Shown piece by piece: positions 49,956 through 58,659 of a stretch of DNA of 64,000 nt. The DNA comes from UBA6183 sp964545895 (lineage in GTDB: Bacteria; Bacteroidota; Bacteroidia; UKL13-3). Numbering within the stretch: the first letter of the stretch is position 1; the number at the start of each line of letters is the position of its first letter. The DNA lies in contig CAZJHS010000005.1 in assembly GCA_964545895.1 (NCBI GenBank), positions 1-64,000 of the forward strand, written 5' to 3'. The notes under the pieces were generated by a model. That model had not been told where the DNA came from, did not search any database, and saw nothing but the letters and a program-made list of their open reading frames with translations. The position numbers and the translations under genes were made by a program.

Positions 49956-52690
49956 GGTTTAATTTGCTTTAAAAGTGAAGGTAATTTTTGTCCAAAAAAA
50001 GTATTGTATGCTTCAATTTTCTTTTCCTTCATCATACGTTTAAAAACTTCGGAAGGAATTGCAAAATGAAAATAAGGTGTATTGGCGGGTAAATAAGCTT
50101 TATAAAAAGTAAGGGAATTTAGCCCATCTAAAAACTTAACAGCGAGATCTTGTTTAGGGAACTCACGCACGTATAGTATTTGGTAACCATCACTTGTTAT
50201 TAATGTATTTGCACGTAGCGATTCCATTTGATGATACTCCTCATTATGCGCAATTAGTTTTTGTAACAAATCATTCATGTCAAACTTTTCGGCCTTGGTG
50301 GCAAACACGTAATAATGCGGAGCATCTGGCATTAACACAAACTCAGGTTCTGCCTCAACCGAATCTTTTTTGGCATTGGCCGTAGGATTTTTCATGAGGT
50401 TTAAAATAGCCGATGCACGTTCAGCTACATCCGTTTTAGGATAAGCTTTAACTAAATCTTCTAGCTCAGCCTTAAATGCCTCTATCGAGTCTGTTTTACC
50501 TACAGCAAGCGCATATAGTAAATCAAACTTGGCTTGCATTGCATTACCGCTGTACTTTTTATCGCTCTCTTTTTTGGCAACCTTTAAAGCTGTGTAATTT
50601 CCATCTAAATAAAGTTGATACAGGTTTTCGTAGCTTTTAAGCACTTCCTTTTTCTCAGTTGACTCCACACTTTGCACAACCTTGTTTTGTATAATTAGAG
50701 CATAATTACTTTCAGGATATTTTTTAATCAATTCCTCTTTAGCTGCATTAGCTTTTGTGGTTTCCTTTTGCAAATTATAAAGCTTATATAATTGATACAA
50801 TACTTCGGGCTCAAATGCTGTATTCGGGAATCGTTTTAGTAGCGTATTGTAACTGCTAATACCTTCTTTGGTATCACCAATTTTTACGGCATAAATATCA
50901 CCCAGGTTGTGGTAACTCTCTTCTATTTTTTGGTTTGATTTTTTTAATTCTTCAGTAGTGTACGGAATATCTTTTACCCAATCAGCCCTATCCTCACTTA
51001 ATTGTGGTTTTTCTTTCCCAACTAATCCATCCTCAGGTGGTGCAGTCTTATCACCTTTTGTTGCGCTTGTGGTCGAATCTTTTTTACCTGCATCTCTATC
51101 GCCATTGGCCGGCTTTACTTTTTCTTTAGCGGCAATGCGCCAATAATCTTCATTCTCTCTTCGTCCCCATTTACGCTGGCTAAAAAACTCTTGCGTACCA
51201 GCAGTTAAAACTGTTGGATTATAAAAATACCACTGACCTTGCTCGGCACCACCCAAACTTGGTAAAGTTGGTGCTGCACCGCCAATAGGTTTATTTAACT
51301 CGGCTTGCTCTTGTTGTTGTTTTAATGCAACGGCATTTTTAGCATCTTGCTCCGCACGCAACTTCTTAGCTAAAATCCAAGCATCAACGCGCTTATTCAA
51401 CTCGGCTTTACTTAACTTAGAAAGCTGTTGTAAACTATCTTCGGTTTCAATGTTAAGTATGTTGCTAATAAGTTCGCTCAATACATTTTTCTTATCCTGA
51501 ACTTTTCTGTAATTTTTATCTTCTTTAGGAATTACCGCAGCGGCACTATCGTAATACGCTTGCCCTAATTTGTATGATGATTTAGCTAAATAAATATCGC
51601 CCAAAGCCAAGTAGCTTTGTGTTTTTTGAGCTAAATTTTTAACACTATTAGCTATTGATAATTGATAATGTTTGATAGCATTAACAAGATCATTGTCTTT
51701 ATGCTCAATCTTAGCCAATTCAAAATAAACTTGGTCATACAACCCAGCATTTTTTTCATCATTAAGCATACGTTTTAAATTACGTTTTACTTGCTTAACC
51801 TCTGCTTTATTATTGGGATTGTAAGTGCGTATTAAATTTAAATTAGCGTTAAACTCAAAATCGTATGGAGCCAACAACCTCGTAACTACGGTAAAGCAGG
51901 CCTTAGCTTGCGGTATGCTATCTTGTAGCAAATAAAGCTGCCCTAATATGTAATTATACCTAATACGATGAGGCTTATCTTTGGTATGTGCTAAGGCTAC
52001 CTTTAATCTATCGGCAGCTAAATTGTACTTTTCTTGTTTTACATAAATGTGGGCGGCAGTAGCATAAACAAATGCTTTTTGAGCTTTGGTAATTTTCTCG
52101 GCCTTCTCCTGCAGTTTTTCTGGAATTTTTTTCTTACCTACTAAAACCGTAGGATTAATTTCGCCAACCAATAAGCCCATTACCGCTTCGGCTTCACCAA
52201 TTTTATTTAAGCCATCATAGCATAATGCAATCCAAGCAGTACATTCCTTTTTTAAATCACTATCGGGGTATTTAGAGTTAACATACTGAAACGACTCCAG
52301 TGCAGCAAAATAATCGCCCTTGTAAAATTGAGACTTAGCCATCAAAAAATAACTATCATCGGTGTACGAACCAATGGTATGCATTTGAATAGATTTGGAA
52401 GTTTTTTTAATTACCTCGTCCATAGAAGAAGTTAAACCCTTACTTGCCGCTTCATCCGGAATAAGAAAAACAGGAAGTATTCTACTAAAATCGTTTTGAA
52501 CCGTTTTTTCATAACCCAGTACGGCATCATTAAATTTTAATTCGCCATTAAAATACACATTATAATGCCCCGTTAAGGTATGCCATTTTCTGTTTAGCCA
52601 CCTGTCGCGCGTGGGGTTACATGCCGCTATAAACACCAAGATTGATAGGCACACCAAAATCCACGTAAAATATTTTACTTTATACTGCAA
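49952..52690 (-). CDS. SprE/PorW-type TPR lipoprotein of the gliding/type IX machinery
   Basis: 912 residues with lipoprotein signal ending LVFIAACNPTRDRWLNRKWH, followed by HTLTGHYNVYFNGELKFNDAV. This is the N-terminal block shared by SprE and PorW lipoproteins of gliding and type IX secretion. TPR-like repeats fill most of the protein (about 100-370 and 600-760), with a charged, Lys/Ala-rich linker near 440-560. It is upstream of, and coupled to, PBP1A. A TAATTTTG box on the minus strand at 52737-52744 may drive it. Confidence 0.8.
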   Translation of the reverse strand: MQYKVKYFTWILVCLSILVFIAACNPTRDRWLNRKWHTLTGHYNVYFNGELKFNDAVLGYEKTVQNDFSRILPVFLIPDEAASKGLTSSMDEVIKKTSKSIQMHTIGSYTDDSYFLMAKSQFYKGDYFAALESFQYVNSKYPDSDLKKECTAWIALCYDGLNKIGEAEAVMGLLVGEINPTVLVGKKKIPEKLQEKAEKITKAQKAFVYATAAHIYVKQEKYNLAADRLKVALAHTKDKPHRIRYNYILGQLYLLQDSIPQAKACFTVVTRLLAPYDFEFNANLNLIRTYNPNNKAEVKQVKRNLKRMLNDEKNAGLYDQVYFELAKIEHKDNDLVNAIKHYQLSIANSVKNLAQKTQSYLALGDIYLAKSSYKLGQAYYDSAAAVIPKEDKNYRKVQDKKNVLSELISNILNIETEDSLQQLSKLSKAELNKRVDAWILAKKLRAEQDAKNAVALKQQQEQAELNKPIGGAAPTLPSLGGAEQGQWYFYNPTVLTAGTQEFFSQRKWGRRENEDYWRIAAKEKVKPANGDRDAGKKDSTTSATKGDKTAPPEDGLVGKEKPQLSEDRADWVKDIPYTTEELKKSNQKIEESYHNLGDIYAVKIGDTKEGISSYNTLLKRFPNTAFEPEVLYQLYKLYNLQKETTKANAAKEELIKKYPESNYALIIQNKVVQSVESTEKKEVLKSYENLYQLYLDGNYTALKVAKKESDKKYSGNAMQAKFDLLYALAVGKTDSIEAFKAELEDLVKAYPKTDVAERASAILNLMKNPTANAKKDSVEAEPEFVLMPDAPHYYVFATKAEKFDMNDLLQKLIAHNEEYHQMESLRANTLITSDGYQILYVREFPKQDLAVKFLDGLNSLTFYKAYLPANTPYFHFAIPSEVFKRMMKEKKIEAYNTFFGQKLPSLLKQIKP

Positions 52691-52736
52691 ACTCTTTTAA
52701 ATTGCTTTTACCTTTGAATACTTAACTTTGAAAACG

Positions 52737-52744
52737 CAAAATTA
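52737..52744 (-). promoter_or_regulatory. -7 box upstream of SprE/PorW-like gene
   Basis: The minus strand reads TAATTTTG, 46 bases before the ATG. Confidence 0.35.
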
Positions 52745-52805
52745 TTTTATTGCCCCACACTACAAAATAAACTTGAGGGCTTGGGGCTGTAAATAACAAC
52801 AAAGT

Positions 52806-53171
52806 ATGGAAAAGAAAAAAAAGAAACTGATTCATAAATTAAAAAATCGCTACCGTATCGTATTAATTAACGACACCACCTTTGAGGAGAAATTTTCGTT
52901 AAGCCTTACTCCTATGAATGTTTTTGTGGGTTTTAGCAGCTTTTTGGTGTTTTTTACCTTAATCATTTCCTTGCTTATTATTTTTACCCCATTACGCGAG
53001 TACATACCGGGCTACAGCGACCCTGATATGAAACAAGACTTGGCCAAAACCTTGTACAAAACAGATTCGTTAGAAAAAGCCTTGATGGATAAAGATGCTT
53101 ACTATAAAAACATCTTACACATTGTTACTGATAAAATACCAGCCGACACCATCAACAATAAACACAAGTAA
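52806..53171 (+). CDS. Truncated M23-type membrane anchor protein
   Basis: 121 residues. The start HKLKNRYRIVLINDTTFEEKFSLSLTPMNVF and the following membrane helix, closing with FTPLREYIPGY, match the N-terminus of Bacteroidota M23-family peptidases that are encoded beside bactofilin. Here the coding sequence ends soon after (TDKIPADTINNKHK), and the LytM/M23 domain with its HxH metal ligands is absent. No frameshift or continuing homology was seen before the bactofilin start. Possibly an anchor-only paralogue. Confidence 0.65.
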   Translation: MEKKKKKLIHKLKNRYRIVLINDTTFEEKFSLSLTPMNVFVGFSSFLVFFTLIISLLIIFTPLREYIPGYSDPDMKQDLAKTLYKTDSLEKALMDKDAYYKNILHIVTDKIPADTINNKHK

Positions 53172-53220
53172 CTTAAAACGTTTAACTTAAACAGATTAAA
53201 ACAATCTAATCCACAAAAAG

Positions 53221-53250
53221 TTGTGTAAAAGTATATTTTGTGTAGCTTTG
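53221..53250 (+). promoter_or_regulatory. Predicted promoter of bactofilin/atp cluster
   Basis: TTG at 53221-53223 and TAGCTTTG at 53243-53250 are 19 bases apart, fitting the Bacteroidota consensus, 63 bases before the bactofilin ATG. Confidence 0.5.
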
Positions 53251-53313
53251 CCTTGAATGTGGTAACTGTAATGCTACCACAAACCAGTTTAAAACACTTG
53301 ACAACAACAACAC

Positions 53314-53769
53314 ATGGCATTATTTAATAACAACAAAAGCAACACTACAACCTTTAATCCAAATACACTTAACATTATAAACAATGGCACTCAAATTTTG
53401 GGTGATGTAAACTCGGATGGAGACATGCGCGTTGATGGTAACATTAAAGGTTACCTTACTTCAAAAGCGCGTTTGGTGTTAGGCCCCACAGCTGTTATTG
53501 AAGGAGATGTTAAAGCGGTAAACATTGAAATATCTGGCGAAGTAACTGGTAATATTTATGCCAGCGAGTTACTAACCATAAAAGCAACGGCTAAAATTTC
53601 GGGCGACTTAATTTCGAACAAACTTATTATTGAAGCAGGTGCAATATTTAATGGCACCAGCAAAATGAATAAACCTAAAGAGGCCTCGTTAAACACCTCA
53701 GCTAATGCAGCCAAACCACAAGCCCAACCAGCAACCGCAACCAAACAACCGGAAGCAATCGCTCGCTAA
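53314..53769 (+). CDS. Bactofilin (polymer-forming cytoskeletal protein)
   Basis: 151 residues. The beta-helix core spans about 30-115: IINNGTQILGDVNSDGDMRVDGNIKGYL, then IEGDVKAVNIEISGEVTGNIYASELLTIKATAKISGDLISNKLIIEAGAIFNG, with repeating Gly-Asx turns. The N- and C-terminal tails are disordered (poly Ala/Pro/Gln-rich end). It polymerises into filaments that scaffold cell-shape or wall enzymes. The atpZ-like gene starts inside its C-terminal tail, in another frame, with a 65-base overlap. Confidence 0.93.
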   Translation: MALFNNNKSNTTTFNPNTLNIINNGTQILGDVNSDGDMRVDGNIKGYLTSKARLVLGPTAVIEGDVKAVNIEISGEVTGNIYASELLTIKATAKISGDLISNKLIIEAGAIFNGTSKMNKPKEASLNTSANAAKPQAQPATATKQPEAIAR

Positions 53770-53968
53770 GTACGCTAAGTTTAGCGCATTTGCATTTCAA
53801 ATGATTGGCACTTTTGTGGCCCTATCATTAGGAGGTAATTGGCTCGACAAACATTATCAATTTAAATTCCCTTATTTTACCCTATTGGGGGTACTTGTAG
53901 CTTTAGTGGCTATTTTTTACACCTTATTTTCATTAGTTAACCAACCCGATGAGGATGAGTTGAAATAA
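53705..53968 (+). CDS. AtpZ/AtpI-family protein
   Basis: 87 residues: LAKYAKFSAFAFQMIGTFVALSLGGNWLDKHYQFKFPYFTLLGVLVALVAIFYTLFSLV is the AtpZ/AtpI pattern with two membrane helices and Gly-rich GGNWLDK. It assists c-ring assembly or Mg2+ handling near F0F1 clusters. The only ATG in frame (53705) overlaps the bactofilin gene by 65 bases; the N-terminal 20 residues are Asn/Gln/Pro-rich and probably unstructured. Confidence 0.85.
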   Translation: MQPNHKPNQQPQPNNRKQSLAKYAKFSAFAFQMIGTFVALSLGGNWLDKHYQFKFPYFTLLGVLVALVAIFYTLFSLVNQPDEDELK

Positions 53969-54004
53969 TTTGCCAATAGACTTGGGGTAACCATACTAAT
54001 CTAA

Positions 54005-54412
54005 ATGACTTTAATCAGATTTTATATTTTTCTAATTGCAATCACATTACTCCAAATTGGTGTAGCTTTAGCCATTCCTCAATTAATACCTGTTAATGAT
54101 GTGATAAAAGCCGTTGTATTTTTTGCCATACTTACCGCGGCAATATACCCTATTGCTAATATTGGCGCAGGCAACAAGGATGGATACACCTTTATAACAA
54201 CGGCCTATTTAGCCATCGGAATTAGATTTGTATTAAGTATGTGTTACGTGGTATATTATAAATTAACACGCTCAACCTACGAGCTCGGTTTTATTTTTTC
54301 GTTTTTTATCAGCTACATTTTTTACACATTGTTTGAAATTACAAGTCTTACTGCTAAATTGCGGCCCAATTTAAAGGAAAAAAGAAGCAGTAATGAATCC
54401 ACTAACGACTAG
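54005..54412 (+). CDS. AtpI-like small membrane protein of the atp cluster
   Basis: 135 residues with four hydrophobic segments (about 4-24, 35-55, 66-88, 95-115) and a basic C-terminal tail (KLRPNLKEKRSSNESTND). Its place between AtpZ and AtpB, and its size, fit an AtpI-like or ATP synthase assembly subunit; there is no diagnostic motif. Its 3' end overlaps the atpB start by 20 bases. Confidence 0.6.
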   Translation: MTLIRFYIFLIAITLLQIGVALAIPQLIPVNDVIKAVVFFAILTAAIYPIANIGAGNKDGYTFITTAYLAIGIRFVLSMCYVVYYKLTRSTYELGFIFSFFISYIFYTLFEITSLTAKLRPNLKEKRSSNESTND

Positions 54413-55583
54413 ATTTTCAGCTAAAAAAGCCGTATTTTATGCTTTAATTTTTGTTGCATTTTTTGCCATAAATAGTGCAGCAAATGCTCAAACCGAGCAC
54501 AATCATGAAGAAAACACAGCGGTAACAGCTGCTGTTGCTAGCGATTCAATGCATGCTACTGCTACAACTTCTCACGAAGCTTCGACCGAAGCACACGGTG
54601 GTGGCGAAGAAAAATTTAATACCAGCGAAGTAATTATGGAGCACATTGCCGATGCACACGATTGGCATTTGTGGGGACACACCTCAATTCACTTACCAGT
54701 TATTGTTTATACCAACAAAGGTTTTGAGTTTTTCTCTTCAGGTAAATTTGAACACGGACATGCTACTTATCAAGGTTCTAACTACAATTACCGTATAGTT
54801 AAAAATCCAGGTGAGCAAAAAGAGCACATTAAAGTGGTAGATGCTGCCGGAAATATTGACGAAGTGGCTAGTGCTTCAGTAATTGATTTATCTATCACCA
54901 AAAATATAGCTTCGTTATTATTATCAGTAACCTTATTATTAGTTATCTTTATTGGTATAGCAAACGGCTACAAAAAACGTGGTATTGGTGCACCAAAAGG
55001 ATTAGGCGCTTGGTTAGAGCCAATTATTTTATTTGTGCGCGATGATATTGCTCGTCCGAACTTAGGCGAAAACTATGCACGCTTTATGCCTTATTTACTA
55101 ACCGTATTCTTCTTTATTTGGATGAATAACGTATTAGGCTTAGTTCCATTTTTCCCAGGAGGAGCTAACGTAACCGGAAATATTGCTGTAACTTTGGTTT
55201 TAGCCATTGCAACCTTTATTATTACAAACTTAAATGGAACAAAAACTTACTGGAGCCATGTATTTACACCACATGTTCCAAAATGGTTATATCCATTATT
55301 GATTCCGGTAGAAATTATCGGTTTATTTACCAAGCCATTTGCGTTAATGATTCGTTTATTTGCAAACATTACCGCAGGGCACATTTTAGTATTGAGTTTA
55401 ATTTGTTTGATCTTTATATTTAAATCGATAGCAGTAGCTGGAGTATCAGTTCCATTCGTTGTATTTATCAGCGTAATTGAAATGTTAGTAGCGTTTATTC
55501 AAGCGTTTATCTTCACTATTTTATCGGCAGTATACATCAGTATGGCGTTAGAAAAGCCACACCACGATGCAGATCATCATTAA
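54393..55583 (+). CDS. atpB: F0F1 ATP synthase subunit a, with His-rich extension
   Basis: 396 residues, longer than typical (about 240-270). An N-terminal signal peptide ends at NSAANAQ; a His/Glu-rich periplasmic segment (TEHNHEENTAV, HEASTEAHGGGEE) and a roughly 110-residue domain follow. The five-helix subunit a core starts near 170 and carries the essential Arg in LMIRLFANITAGH. It forms the proton half-channels against the c-ring. The extension is seen in other Bacteroidota AtpB proteins. Overlaps the preceding gene by 20 bases. Confidence 0.93.
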   Translation: MNPLTTRFSAKKAVFYALIFVAFFAINSAANAQTEHNHEENTAVTAAVASDSMHATATTSHEASTEAHGGGEEKFNTSEVIMEHIADAHDWHLWGHTSIHLPVIVYTNKGFEFFSSGKFEHGHATYQGSNYNYRIVKNPGEQKEHIKVVDAAGNIDEVASASVIDLSITKNIASLLLSVTLLLVIFIGIANGYKKRGIGAPKGLGAWLEPIILFVRDDIARPNLGENYARFMPYLLTVFFFIWMNNVLGLVPFFPGGANVTGNIAVTLVLAIATFIITNLNGTKTYWSHVFTPHVPKWLYPLLIPVEIIGLFTKPFALMIRLFANITAGHILVLSLICLIFIFKSIAVAGVSVPFVVFISVIEMLVAFIQAFIFTILSAVYISMALEKPHHDADHH

Positions 55584-55639
55584 ACAACACTTAATTTAGA
55601 AACTTTTTTTTTGTTAAACCAACATAAATAAACACAACA

Positions 55640-55849
55640 ATGACAGGAAGTATCGCTGCAATCGGAGCTGGATTAGCTGCAATTGGTGCCGGCTTAGGTA
55701 TCGGAAGAATCGGTGGATCAGCCATGGAAGGTATGGCCCGCCAACCTGAAGCCGCTAACAAAATTCAAACTGCTATGCTTATTGCTGCAGCCTTCGTAGA
55801 AGCTGTATCATTATTCGCAGTAGTAGTTGCTTTGTTAGGCAACGGTTAA
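55640..55849 (+). CDS. atpE: F0F1 ATP synthase subunit c
   Basis: 69 residues forming two membrane helices joined by the polar loop ARQPEA. The ion-binding Glu lies in AAAFVEAVSLFAVV of helix 2. Many copies form the rotor ring. The hairpin at 55860-55901 follows directly, before atpF. Confidence 0.95.
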   Translation: MTGSIAAIGAGLAAIGAGLGIGRIGGSAMEGMARQPEAANKIQTAMLIAAAFVEAVSLFAVVVALLGNG

Positions 55850-55859
55850 TTAATCACAG

Positions 55860-55901
55860 CAAAGCCCGATTGTAGTTAAAGAATCTAATCGGGCTTTCTT
55901 T
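55860..55901 (+). terminator. Intracistronic terminator/attenuator between atpE and atpF
   Basis: AAAGCCCGATT pairs with AATCGGGCTTT, then TCTTTT. It lies within a cluster that should be cotranscribed, so it probably only lowers downstream transcript. Confidence 0.65.
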
Positions 55902-55945
55902 TCCGATTCTAAAAAAATCAAAACAGAAAAAAGAACTTAATACGT

Positions 55946-56440
55946 ATGGAATTAGTTACACCCAGTATAGGATTAGTAGTTTGGTCTACATTATCATTTC
56001 TAATTTTAATGTTTTTGTTAACCAAGTTTGCTTGGAAACCAATTACTGCAGCGTTGAAAGAACGCGAAGAGAGCATTGAAGGTGCATTGAAACAAGCAGA
56101 AGCTGCTCGTGATCAAATGCAAGCATTAAAAAACGATAACGAGCGTTTGTTAAACGAAGCTCGTGCTGAACGTGATCGTTTATTAAAAGAAGCCAACGAA
56201 ATGAAAGATCAAATTTTAGCTAAAGCTAAAAATGATGCGAAAAGCGAAGGCGATAAAATGATACTTGCTGCCAAAGAAGCTATTGAAAGAGAAAAACTTG
56301 GCGCAATGAATGAGTTAAAAGCTACTGTAGCTACCCTTTCGGTAGATATGGCTGAGAAAGTATTGCGCAAGCAATTAGCTGACCGCGGCCAACAAGAGGC
56401 TTTTGTTAACGAGAATTTAAAATCAATTAGCTTAAACTAA
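55946..56440 (+). CDS. atpF: F0F1 ATP synthase subunit b
   Basis: 164 residues: N-terminal membrane helix (GLVVWSTLSFLILMFLLTKFAWKPI) and a long charged coiled coil (about 35-140, KEREESIEGALKQAEAARDQMQAL onward). It is the peripheral stalk linking F0 to F1. The atpH start follows its stop by one base. Confidence 0.95.
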   Translation: MELVTPSIGLVVWSTLSFLILMFLLTKFAWKPITAALKEREESIEGALKQAEAARDQMQALKNDNERLLNEARAERDRLLKEANEMKDQILAKAKNDAKSEGDKMILAAKEAIEREKLGAMNELKATVATLSVDMAEKVLRKQLADRGQQEAFVNENLKSISLN

Positions 56441-56441
56441 C

Positions 56442-56993
56442 ATGTCAGAGTATAGGGTAGCAGCCAGATACGCTAAATCATTACTTGATTTATCTATCGA
56501 GCAAAACAACCTTGATGCCGTATTTAGCGACATGAAGAATTTTGCTACAATATTACGCGCCAATAAAGATTTGCATAACATGTTATGCAGCCCTATTATT
56601 AATGGCGATAAAAAAATGGCCGTGCTAAACAATGTTTTTGCAAACAAGTTTGAAGCACTTACCATGAAATTTTTTGCTATAGTGGTGCGTAAAAAACGTG
56701 AGCCAATGTTGCAAGCCGTAGCTGATGGATTTGTAGAACAATACAACACCAAATTTAACATTGCTAATGCATCTGTTAAATCGGCTATTGAACTAAGCGA
56801 AGCAGCTTTAGCAGAAATTAAAAGTCATTTGGAATCACAAACTGGCAAAAAAATTAACTTATCATCAAAAGTAGATGCGGAGTTAATTGGTGGTGTTGTG
56901 GTACAAGTTGGCGACCGTTTGTTTGATGCAAGTATTGCAGGCAAATTGGGTAAATTAAAACAAGAATTATTAAACAGTTACATTTCTAAATAA
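56442..56993 (+). CDS. atpH: F0F1 ATP synthase subunit delta
   Basis: 183 residues: SEYRVAARYAKSLLDLSIEQNNLDAVFSDM at the start and GGVVVQVGDRLFDASIAGKLGKLKQEL at the end are the two conserved blocks of OSCP/delta. It caps the F1 hexamer and joins the b stalk. One base from atpF, nine from atpA. Confidence 0.93.
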   Translation: MSEYRVAARYAKSLLDLSIEQNNLDAVFSDMKNFATILRANKDLHNMLCSPIINGDKKMAVLNNVFANKFEALTMKFFAIVVRKKREPMLQAVADGFVEQYNTKFNIANASVKSAIELSEAALAEIKSHLESQTGKKINLSSKVDAELIGGVVVQVGDRLFDASIAGKLGKLKQELLNSYISK

Positions 56994-57001
56994 AACAATT
57001 T

Positions 57002-58582
57002 ATGGTAGAGATCAGACCTGATGAGGTATCTGCAATCATTAGAGAGCAGCTCAGCAGCTTTAAATCGGAAGCTGAATTAGAAGAAGTAGGTACCGTACTA
57101 CAAGTGGGCGATGGTATTGCTCGTATTTACGGCTTAACCAAAGTTCAAAGTGGTGAGTTAGTTGAATTTGCCAATGGTGTTCAAGCAATCGTACTTAACT
57201 TAGAAGAAGATAACGTAGGTGCGGTATTATTGGGCTCTTCAGATTCAATTATTGAAGGCGACACAGTAAAACGTACAGGCCGTATTGCATCTATTAAAGT
57301 TGGCGAAGGCATGTTAGGCCGTGTAGTTAATACTTTAGGTGAAGCAATTGACGGTAAAGGACCAATTACAGGCGATTTATATGAAATGCCATTAGAGCGT
57401 AAAGCTCCTGGTGTTATTTACCGCGAGCCGGTAAAAGAACCTCTTCAAACAGGTTTGAAAGCGATTGACGCGATGATTCCTATTGGTCGTGGTCAGCGTG
57501 AGTTAGTTATTGGTGATCGTCAAACTGGTAAAACTGCCGTTTGTATTGATACCATTATCAACCAAAAAGAATTTTACGAAGCTGGTAAACCAGTTTATTG
57601 TATATATGTAGCCATTGGCCAAAAAGCATCTACTGTTGCACAAGTTGTGAAAACATTAGAAGAGCGTGGTGCAATGCCTTACACCGTTGTTGTTTCGGCA
57701 TCATCATCAGATCCAGCTCCTATGCAATTCTTTGCTCCTATGGGCGGTGCTGCAATTGGTGAGTTTTTCCGCGATACTGGTCGCCCGGCTTTAATTGTTT
57801 ATGATGATTTATCAAAACAAGCTGTGGCTTACCGTGAGGTTTCGTTGTTGTTAAAACGCCCTCCTGGACGTGAAGCATATCCTGGTGACGTGTTTTACCT
57901 ACATAGCCGTTTACTAGAAAGAGCTGCTAAAATTAATGCAACAGATAGCATTGCACAAGCAATGAATGATATCCCTGCATCAATTAAGCACTTGGTAAAA
58001 GGAGGAGGTTCGTTAACTGCATTACCAATTATTGAAACACAAGCTGGTGACGTATCTGCATACATTCCAACTAACGTAATTTCAATTACTGATGGTCAGA
58101 TTTTCTTGGAGTCAAACTTATTTAACTCTGGTGTTCGTCCGGCTATTAACGTAGGTATCTCTGTATCTCGCGTAGGTGGTAATGCACAAATTAAATCGAT
58201 GAAAAAAGTAGCAGGTACTTTAAAATTAGACCAAGCGCAATATCGCGAGTTAGAGGCTTTCTCTAAATTTGGTTCTGATTTAGATGCTGCAACTAAAGCT
58301 GTATTATCAAAAGGTGCACGTAACGTGGAAATTTTGAAACAAGGACAGTTCTCTCCTTTATCGGTAGAAAAACAAGTTGCTATTATTTACTTAGGTACTA
58401 AAGGTTTATTAAACAATATTCCGGTAGATCAAGTTCGTTCTTTCGAAGCTGAATTCCACCAATTTATGGATGCTAAACACAGCAATGTTTTAGCTGAATT
58501 AAAGAAAGGTAATTTAAGCGATGAGGTTACTGCAACTATTGAGCAAGTAGCAAAAGAATTATCAGCAAAATATAGCGCTTAA
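57002..58582 (+). CDS. atpA: F0F1 ATP synthase subunit alpha
   Basis: 526 residues. P-loop GDRQTGKTAV near 170, the VGRGQRELVIG approach, and the Arg-finger region AYREVSLLLKRPPGREAYPGDVFYLHSRLLER. It is the regulatory, non-catalytic hexamer subunit. The catalytic beta subunit gene is not in this cluster. Confidence 0.97.
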   Translation: MVEIRPDEVSAIIREQLSSFKSEAELEEVGTVLQVGDGIARIYGLTKVQSGELVEFANGVQAIVLNLEEDNVGAVLLGSSDSIIEGDTVKRTGRIASIKVGEGMLGRVVNTLGEAIDGKGPITGDLYEMPLERKAPGVIYREPVKEPLQTGLKAIDAMIPIGRGQRELVIGDRQTGKTAVCIDTIINQKEFYEAGKPVYCIYVAIGQKASTVAQVVKTLEERGAMPYTVVVSASSSDPAPMQFFAPMGGAAIGEFFRDTGRPALIVYDDLSKQAVAYREVSLLLKRPPGREAYPGDVFYLHSRLLERAAKINATDSIAQAMNDIPASIKHLVKGGGSLTALPIIETQAGDVSAYIPTNVISITDGQIFLESNLFNSGVRPAINVGISVSRVGGNAQIKSMKKVAGTLKLDQAQYRELEAFSKFGSDLDAATKAVLSKGARNVEILKQGQFSPLSVEKQVAIIYLGTKGLLNNIPVDQVRSFEAEFHQFMDAKHSNVLAELKKGNLSDEVTATIEQVAKELSAKYSA

Positions 58583-58659
58583 GCGCTTGGTGAATTGTTG
58601 AGGAGTTAATTGGTTGACTATACATCCAATTAACACCTCAACTAATAACTTAACAATAA

